NCBI GenBank assembly: GCA_020201305.1
Contig: JAIVHC010000208.1
Coordinates: 1-10,309, forward strand
Source of the DNA: Geobacteraceae bacterium
GTDB taxonomy: Bacteria > Desulfobacterota > Desulfuromonadia > Desulfuromonadales > Desulfuromonadaceae
Length of the DNA: 10,309 nucleotides
Reading direction: 5' to 3'
Each line of letters starts with the position of its first letter. The stretch's first letter is position 1. Positions 5,193 to 10,309 of this stretch are shown in pieces. The notes beneath the pieces were generated by a model that saw nothing but the letters and a program-made list of their open reading frames with translations, searched no databases and had not been told where the DNA came from. A program made the position numbers and the translations under genes.

Positions 5193-7706
5193 ATGCGACA
5201 CCGCACAAACACAAGTATTGGACAGAAAATAACCACTCTGGTAATGGCTACCAGTACCGTGGTTCTGCTTCTTTTTCTATTCAGCGCCGCCCTGATCCAG
5301 ACCGCTCACTTTCGTTCCACTATCAACGATAAACTTTTTACCCTGGGGCACATCATCGCCCTCAACAGCAAACAAGCTCTCACCTTCAAGCAGAAGTGGG
5401 AAGTTCAGAAGATTATTGAAACCCTCGCGGTTGAGCCTGCCATTGAAGTTGCATCGGTATTCGACAGTAATAATGAAGTAATCGCGCACTATTTAAATCG
5501 CGAACAGTCGAGTTTTGCCGCTGAACTCCGCGATCCCGGCTTTCGGCGGGATCTGCTCTTACGCGCCATGAACAGCGGTGAAGAGGTTTCAGCGCAGACA
5601 TTTTCGCATATTACAGTATACGTGCCGGTTTTTCATGCCGGTGAATATCTGGGCAGCATCTTCATCCAGACCAATACCAACGCCCTGGTGTTTAATCTCC
5701 TCTGGTTTCTTCTCGCGGCTCTGCTAATCCTTGGCGTAGCCCTGCTCATCGCGTATATGCTCGCACCCCGACTGCAAAAACAGATAACCGAGCCGCTCCA
5801 CACCCTGACGCACAGCATGAGTAGTATTGTTCAAGGAGGGAAATACTCATCCTATACTGAACTCCCACCGGCGCAGATATCTGAAATCAATACACTCATC
5901 GGCAATTTCACCGCCATGTTGCATCAGATCAGCGAGCAGGAGCACGCCCTGCAGAATTACAGTACAGACCTGGAACAACAGGTCAAGGAACGTACCAGCG
6001 CGCTGGAGCATAGCAACCGCAGGCTCGAACAAAGCATAACTGAACTCAACCGCGCCAAGGATGAAGCGATAATGGCGAACGCAGCCAAATCACGCTTCCT
6101 CGCCAACATCGGTCATGAAATCCGCACCCCCATGATAGGGGTTCTGGGTATGGCGGAACTGCTGGAGAAACACCCTCTTCCGCCCGAGCAGATGGAACTC
6201 GTAAACACTATATACAATTCGGGGAGTGCGCTCCTGACCCTTCTGAATGATCTCCTTGATATTTCCAAAATTGAGGCCGGAAAACTTGAACTTCACATTG
6301 CACCGTTCTCGCCGGCAGACACCATTGATATCGCGGTAGAAGTGCTTGCGGAAAGTGCTTTCAGCAAAGGGCTGGATATCACTGTGGTAATTGATCCCGC
6401 TATTCCGGTGGAGTTAAGCGGCGATGCATCACGCCTGCGCCAGATTGTGCTGAATCTGGTGTCGAATGCGATAAAGTTCACCCATTACGGTACCATTGTG
6501 GTTGAGGTTCACCCGACCGAGGTATCGGAAGACTCATGCACCCTGCACCTTGAAGTGCGTGACACCGGCATCGGAATCAGCCCGGAGATAAAAACCCGCA
6601 TATTTGAGGCATTCACCCAGGCAGACAGCTCAACTTCACGGGAGTATGGAGGCACCGGCCTGGGGTTGACCATCATAAAACAACTGTGTGAACTGATGCG
6701 TGGACGCATCAACGTCTCCGACAATAAACCCCATGGCACGGTTTTCTCTCTCGACATACCCTTCGAAATCCGCGCTGGTTCCACCCCCCTCGAAGCACAA
6801 TGGCTTGCGGGGGACGCAGAGCTCAGGTCTTTCGCCTCCATCGTTATAATCAGCCCCCACAAAGCTCTGGCAGAAGCCATAAAGTACCACCTGACTCCCC
6901 TGGGGAAAAGTCCTGTGGTCGTGGGGAACCCAGAGCTTATCCGGCCTGCGATTGCCAATCTCCCGAATAAAAAAGAGCCGGTTCTTGTATATCTGGATAA
7001 CGCCCTTCCTGCCGAGTGCGTCAAACTGGCCCAGGAGATTAAAAACACGCACTCAGCGAATAACGCCGCTACCCACGCCCTGACCATCGCGTGTATTGCT
7101 ACCCACCAATGGATTCTGCAGCACAGCAGAGAAAAGGGTAGCGCCATTGACCTGTTTCTCCCCAAACCTCTGAAGGCCCGAAGCCTGAGGGAGCAAACCA
7201 CCTCCCGGATAACCCCCGCGCCTGAAAGACCTGCACCCACCGCTGCATTAGCGCAGAAACAAGAAGATAAACCCGCACCGACGCAGGATAAAGCAACACT
7301 TGAAGATGAGAAAACGCCGCATTTGCGTGGGAATATCCTCGTAGCAGAAGATCAGTATACCAACCAGAGGCTGGTGCAGTTACTCCTGGATCAGGCCGGC
7401 TTTACCTTGACCACTGTGGATAATGGACATGATGTCCTGAATATTATGCAACAGCAGTCCTTTGACCTGATTCTGATGGACTGCCAGATGCCGGGTATGG
7501 ACGGATACGAAGCCACCAGAGAGCTACGCCGGCGAAACATCCACATTCCCATTATAGCCATGACGGCACATGTGTGTGACGAAGATATCCAGCGCTGCAG
7601 TGAAGCGGGTATGGATGACTTCCTGCGCAAACCTTTTAAAAACAGCCAATTAGTCGAGATGGTGCGCAAGCATTTACCTTCTTCCCAGCATGGCGAGGGC
7701 GAATGA
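5193..7706 (+). CDS. Hybrid sensor histidine kinase with degenerate and true receiver domains
   Basis: Inner-membrane two-component sensor of 837 residues. A membrane segment (about 13-37) is followed by a periplasmic sensor of about 125 residues that resembles CHASE8-type domains, a second membrane segment (about 165-192), a HAMP and a coiled coil (to about 295). HisKA has phospho-acceptor His308 in GHEIRTP. HATPase_c has NLVSNAIKF, DTGIGI (457-462) and GGTGLGL (486-492). Residues about 540-665 form a degenerate receiver fold: a possible Asp602 (VYLDN) and LPKPLK are kept, but the acidic pair is lost. The final receiver is complete: Glu719/Asp720, phospho-site Asp763 in LMDCQMPGMDG, Thr791, Lys813. 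There is no HPt domain, so phosphorelay needs a separate HPt and regulator, neither visible here. The frame is open upstream to TTG 5133, but ATG 5193 gives a normal kinase N-terminus; its ribosome site is weak (CGGA). The gene overlaps the next by ATGA. Confidence 0.93.
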   Translation: MRHRTNTSIGQKITTLVMATSTVVLLLFLFSAALIQTAHFRSTINDKLFTLGHIIALNSKQALTFKQKWEVQKIIETLAVEPAIEVASVFDSNNEVIAHYLNREQSSFAAELRDPGFRRDLLLRAMNSGEEVSAQTFSHITVYVPVFHAGEYLGSIFIQTNTNALVFNLLWFLLAALLILGVALLIAYMLAPRLQKQITEPLHTLTHSMSSIVQGGKYSSYTELPPAQISEINTLIGNFTAMLHQISEQEHALQNYSTDLEQQVKERTSALEHSNRRLEQSITELNRAKDEAIMANAAKSRFLANIGHEIRTPMIGVLGMAELLEKHPLPPEQMELVNTIYNSGSALLTLLNDLLDISKIEAGKLELHIAPFSPADTIDIAVEVLAESAFSKGLDITVVIDPAIPVELSGDASRLRQIVLNLVSNAIKFTHYGTIVVEVHPTEVSEDSCTLHLEVRDTGIGISPEIKTRIFEAFTQADSSTSREYGGTGLGLTIIKQLCELMRGRINVSDNKPHGTVFSLDIPFEIRAGSTPLEAQWLAGDAELRSFASIVIISPHKALAEAIKYHLTPLGKSPVVVGNPELIRPAIANLPNKKEPVLVYLDNALPAECVKLAQEIKNTHSANNAATHALTIACIATHQWILQHSREKGSAIDLFLPKPLKARSLREQTTSRITPAPERPAPTAALAQKQEDKPAPTQDKATLEDEKTPHLRGNILVAEDQYTNQRLVQLLLDQAGFTLTTVDNGHDVLNIMQQQSFDLILMDCQMPGMDGYEATRELRRRNIHIPIIAMTAHVCDEDIQRCSEAGMDDFLRKPFKNSQLVEMVRKHLPSSQHGEGE

Positions 7707-9817
7707 AGAAAGCGGAGCATAAAAACAACACCCGATTAATGGGCGGGGAAACAACTGGTGCCATCATCCTCTGCATGGTTATATATATAGCTGCCATAGT
7801 CACCCTGGTTGTACTCCTCAATGGATTCAGGCAAAATGAACCACATATACAAGAGCTAAAAATCAAGCCCGAACACTCCACCCTCGCCGAAGATTTCACC
7901 CTCGCCGAAGATTTCACCCTCGCCGAAGATTTCACCCTCGAAGTGACGGGGGACCACCTGTCCGCCGACATCCATGCCACGATTTTGCAGCAGAAATTCC
8001 TCCGGGATAATATTGTAGCGAAAAAATTCATGTGGGAGCGGGTCTTTGATGTAAAGGTAAAAGGTTCCATCGCATGGGCACTGGTTCGCAATGTTGGTCT
8101 GGTAGCGCTGGATATCAGCAATCCGCATCAACCGCAAATTATACGCACCGTCCACATCAATAGATTCCTCTGGCATCTTAAAATTGAGGGCGATACCGCC
8201 TATATTGCGTGCGGTCAAGATGGTGTGGTGGTTTGTGATGTTTCGTCGCCGAACAAAGCGAGAATCATCTATGAACACAATCTCCCTCACCTTTCTACGG
8301 ATGTAACTCCCGCCGGAGATTTTCTCTACACGAGTAACGGTAAGCACGGCATAAGTGCCATTGATCCGCAAGCGGGGACAATCATTCAGCGCCGGGAGAT
8401 CCCCGGCACAACCCTGCGCCTCTTTTATACCCGCAACAGGCTCTTTGTCCTCGGCAAAGATGCCGGCGCAGGCTTTGTACGTATCTACTCTGTAAACGAG
8501 GCAACGGCAGGGCTGGAATTGCTGCAACAGTTTAATTTCAATGGCACCCCGCGGGATTACGCACTTAAGGGGGATTATCTTTTTTTAGCCAATGGAATTG
8601 GCGGAGTGGGTATTTTTAAAATCCAACACCACGCAGCTGTGGAATTCATAGACACGATACACACTCCCTTTCGCATTGACAGGCTCGCACTCTACGCAGA
8701 CAGCCTTGCAGTATTTAGCAGAACAGGAAAAATAGCGCTGTATTCCCTGCCTGGCGAAGGGAAAATAACATTGAACCACGTAGCCACTGCAGGCAATCGC
8801 GTTTGGGGGGTGGACACCTTGGGCCCCTACGCCATTACCGCGGGTAATAGCGAGGGAATTTCTATTGTGGATCTGAGGGTTCCGCGCGCGCTACACGCCA
8901 AACAGCTCCTGGCAGCGTTACCCACCCGCTTTGAATCCATCAACTGGCGCGTATCAGCGACGGGAATGACCCTGCAGCCAGTGAGAGTTATTGAGATTCC
9001 GGAACAAAAAGAAACTACGGTATATGCTCTTGAAGTGCACCAGAACAGTCTGTATCTGTGTACAAACAGAGGATTAAGGGTATTCGATATAACCACACCC
9101 GATCACCCGGTGTATCAGCCGGAGCAGGATCTGGATGGGGATATACGCAGCATCACCTTCAGCGAGGATTTTGCATATATCTCAAGCTACGGCGAAGGGA
9201 TAAAAATAAGCCCTATCAATAGTGACAACACCCTGGGCCCGGCAGAAACCATGAGATTTCCACGCCACCTGATCCCGGGGGGCAAAACCCTTGACGTGGT
9301 TTATTCGGATGGATTTCTATTTGCTGCCTTAGGCTATCGGGGTTTGTTAAGCATAGACGTGCGCAAGCCCCACGATCCGCTGGTGCTGGATTCCATTGAA
9401 ATCTCCGGATATTGCAAAAAAGTGGCGATAAAAGACGGAATCCTCGGCGCCATGTCTCATAAATCGACTTATCTGTTTGATGTGAAAAAGCCGCAAAAGA
9501 TGAGGATGCTGGGGAAAATAGAGGATACCAGGGATTTTTATCTGGGAGATTCGAGTGTGCTTCAACTCCAGCAGGAGGGGATAATCGGCACTCCCCTACC
9601 CTTATCTCTGGAACTCAAGCACCACTCCCGCACCGGACTTATATTTCAGCTCCCCGCAAATACCCCCCAAGGCAGGTATGATGTGTTTTTGAACCTCAAC
9701 GCCAAACGCAGCCGCCGCGTCGGAACCCTGATCCGGACTTCGAGTGGGGCCGATGCGAGCGGATGGGAATTTATTCCTCAGGCGGTCAGGGTGAGACCTT
9801 TAGAAGGTATACCTTAG
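7703..9817 (+). CDS. Membrane-anchored LVIVD-repeat beta-propeller protein
   Basis: Protein of 704 residues with no assigned function. A basic N-terminus is followed by one membrane segment (about 19-41), which should place the rest outside the cytoplasm. Residues 60-77 are three copies of TLAEDF or its permutation. From about Trp111 come roughly seven propeller-blade repeats of the LVIVD type, for example GLVALDISNPHQPQII, GVVVCDVSSPNKARII and GISIVDLRVP. A linker (about 393-437) and roughly four more blades (439-605) follow, for example GLRVFDITTPDHP and GLLSIDVRKPHDP. The tail (about 614-704) looks Ig/IPT-like, with LPANTPQGRYDVF. The start ATG overlaps the kinase stop (ATGA), so translation is probably coupled and the two products may work together, perhaps as a ligand- or scaffold-binding partner of the kinase sensor. 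That role is inference. Blade counts are by eye. The stop overlaps the convergent receptor gene. Confidence 0.85.
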   Translation: MKKAEHKNNTRLMGGETTGAIILCMVIYIAAIVTLVVLLNGFRQNEPHIQELKIKPEHSTLAEDFTLAEDFTLAEDFTLEVTGDHLSADIHATILQQKFLRDNIVAKKFMWERVFDVKVKGSIAWALVRNVGLVALDISNPHQPQIIRTVHINRFLWHLKIEGDTAYIACGQDGVVVCDVSSPNKARIIYEHNLPHLSTDVTPAGDFLYTSNGKHGISAIDPQAGTIIQRREIPGTTLRLFYTRNRLFVLGKDAGAGFVRIYSVNEATAGLELLQQFNFNGTPRDYALKGDYLFLANGIGGVGIFKIQHHAAVEFIDTIHTPFRIDRLALYADSLAVFSRTGKIALYSLPGEGKITLNHVATAGNRVWGVDTLGPYAITAGNSEGISIVDLRVPRALHAKQLLAALPTRFESINWRVSATGMTLQPVRVIEIPEQKETTVYALEVHQNSLYLCTNRGLRVFDITTPDHPVYQPEQDLDGDIRSITFSEDFAYISSYGEGIKISPINSDNTLGPAETMRFPRHLIPGGKTLDVVYSDGFLFAALGYRGLLSIDVRKPHDPLVLDSIEISGYCKKVAIKDGILGAMSHKSTYLFDVKKPQKMRMLGKIEDTRDFYLGDSSVLQLQQEGIIGTPLPLSLELKHHSRTGLIFQLPANTPQGRYDVFLNLNAKRSRRVGTLIRTSSGADASGWEFIPQAVRVRPLEGIP
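7880..7940 (+). repeat. In-frame 18-bp tandem repeat, 3.4 copies
   Basis: The unit ACCCTCGCCGAAGATTTC occurs three times without a mismatch (7880-7897, 7898-7915, 7916-7933), followed by a seven-base partial copy. It encodes TLAEDF repeats just after the membrane anchor. Because the unit is a multiple of three, copy-number change alters linker length without a frameshift. Perfect identity, including third positions, suggests recent expansion. Confidence 0.97.
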
Positions 9818-9822
9818 AAGGT
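9796..9822. repeat. Two adjacent short dyads across the convergent stop codons
   Basis: ACCTT-TAG-AAGGT (9796-9808) and ACCTT-AG-AAGGT (9811-9822) stand two bases apart as a near-perfect direct repeat, each unit itself a dyad. They span the overlapping stops of the propeller gene (TAG 9815-9817) and the receptor gene (TAA, complement of 9814-9816). The stems are AT-rich and lack a T-run, so they are weak terminators at best. Confidence 0.6.
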
Positions 9823-10309
9823 AAAATCCATCCCCACCCATAATTGGCGCCCCATTTCGTACTCAGCGTCGATGCCGGTGTACAACTTGCGGTTAAACAC
9901 ATTGTAGACCTCGGCGCTGAGCATCAGAGTGCCGGCAGCAGCAAGTTCGTACTCCCAGGTGAGTTTCCAGTCAAAGGTGGTGGCGCTGGGGAGTGAGACA
10001 TCGGCATAGATATCGAAGCGCTCCCCCTCTTCTGAAGTGAAGTTCTCCTTAGTGTCGAGTATCGCGGTATAACCACTCCGGTATTCGGTAATATTGGTGA
10101 ACGCGAATCCATATCCCAGCGTTACGTGGTATACCAGATTCGCACTCCACTCGCGATTGTAGTCGGAGCGCGGAATATCAGATAAAAATTTCTGCTGTCC
10201 TTGATAGACAACAATCTCATCAATATCTTCCACGTCCAGATCGGAGTAGTTTTCATTGGTCATGTAGCTCCTCTGCCATGTACCATTCATTAGTAATGAA
10301 TGATTATCG
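9814..10309 (-). CDS. TonB-dependent outer-membrane receptor, C-terminal part (cut by window edge)
   Basis: The frame is open through the right edge, so only about the last 165 residues are seen and the start lies outside. The Met codon at 10290 is internal, with the frame continuing upstream (DNHSLL before it). The sequence is a series of amphipathic beta-strands: SANLVYHVTLGYGFAFTNIT, FDWKLTWEYEL, LMLSAEVYNVFNRKLYTG and LWVGMDFTF. It ends in Phe, the usual outer-membrane-protein C-terminal signal recognised by the BAM complex. VYNVFNRK and the preceding DYNREW motif are typical of the last strands of TonB-dependent receptors, which import siderophores, cobalamin or other large ligands using TonB energy. 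The ligand cannot be told from this end. The gene converges on the propeller gene with a four-base overlap of the stops. Confidence 0.82.
   Translation of the reverse strand, partial: DNHSLLMNGTWQRSYMTNENYSDLDVEDIDEIVVYQGQQKFLSDIPRSDYNREWSANLVYHVTLGYGFAFTNITEYRSGYTAILDTKENFTSEEGERFDIYADVSLPSATTFDWKLTWEYELAAAGTLMLSAEVYNVFNRKLYTGIDAEYEMGRQLWVGMDFTF

Noticed and set aside
4964..5236. Minus-strand small frame (90 codons, or 48 from the ATG at 5110)
   Set aside because: Its 3' half is made of the palindrome and the 65-bp repeat, there is no ribosome site, and no family is recognised. A decayed fragment remains possible.
6509..7240. 243-codon minus-strand frame opposite the kinase
   Set aside because: It mirrors the HATPase and degenerate receiver coding region, with no independent start signal or protein features.
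7856..8527. 223-codon minus-strand frame opposite the propeller gene
   Set aside because: It is a shadow frame; its GEGEIF repeats are only the complement of the 18-bp tandem repeat.

Overview
The window carries five protein-coding genes and two unusually repeat-rich spacers, on DNA of moderate to slightly high GC. It looks like a chromosomal segment of a Gram-negative bacterium. The evidence is an AcnB-type aconitase, a Uup-like ABC-F ATPase, a hybrid histidine kinase with a periplasmic sensor, and the C-terminal barrel of a TonB-dependent outer-membrane receptor ending in Phe. Gene content and the style of the dispersed repeats are compatible with Desulfobacterota or a neighbouring phylum such as Chrysiogenota, but the sequence alone does not fix the taxon.

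Left part (1-4644, minus strand): a bidirectional-looking intrinsic terminator (17-53) closes acnB (72-2627), the TCA-cycle aconitase. acnB has a good Shine-Dalgarno site and a plausible own promoter with a perfect -35 (2758-2785). Upstream lies an ABC-F ATPase gene (2929-4644, GTG start). Its last codons and stop fall inside a 65-bp dispersed repeat, and a terminator-like hairpin inside that repeat follows the stop.

Middle spacer (4645-5192): about 550 bp between the divergent ABC-F and kinase genes, with no convincing gene. It is packed with inverted repeats, including an interleaved pair of 8-bp arms around a strong hairpin in the ABC-F leader, the second copy of the 65-bp repeat (62/65 identical), a perfect 20-bp palindrome, a plus-strand terminator-like hairpin and a candidate extended -10 promoter for the kinase.

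Right part (5193-10309): a plus-strand two-gene unit encodes a hybrid histidine kinase (sensor, HAMP, HisKA, HATPase, degenerate receiver, true receiver) and, with a 4-base ATGA overlap, a membrane-anchored protein of about 11 LVIVD-like beta-propeller repeats. The latter contains a perfect 18-bp tandem repeat just after its membrane anchor. It converges with, and overlaps by 4 bases at the stop codons, the 3' end of a minus-strand TonB-dependent receptor gene cut by the window edge.

Functionally, acnB is central metabolism and the ABC-F protein is a ribosome-associated housekeeping type. The most system-like element is the translationally coupled pair of kinase and extracytoplasmic propeller, which may form a sensory unit, with the TonB receptor as a candidate partner or target. 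This link is inferred from context only.
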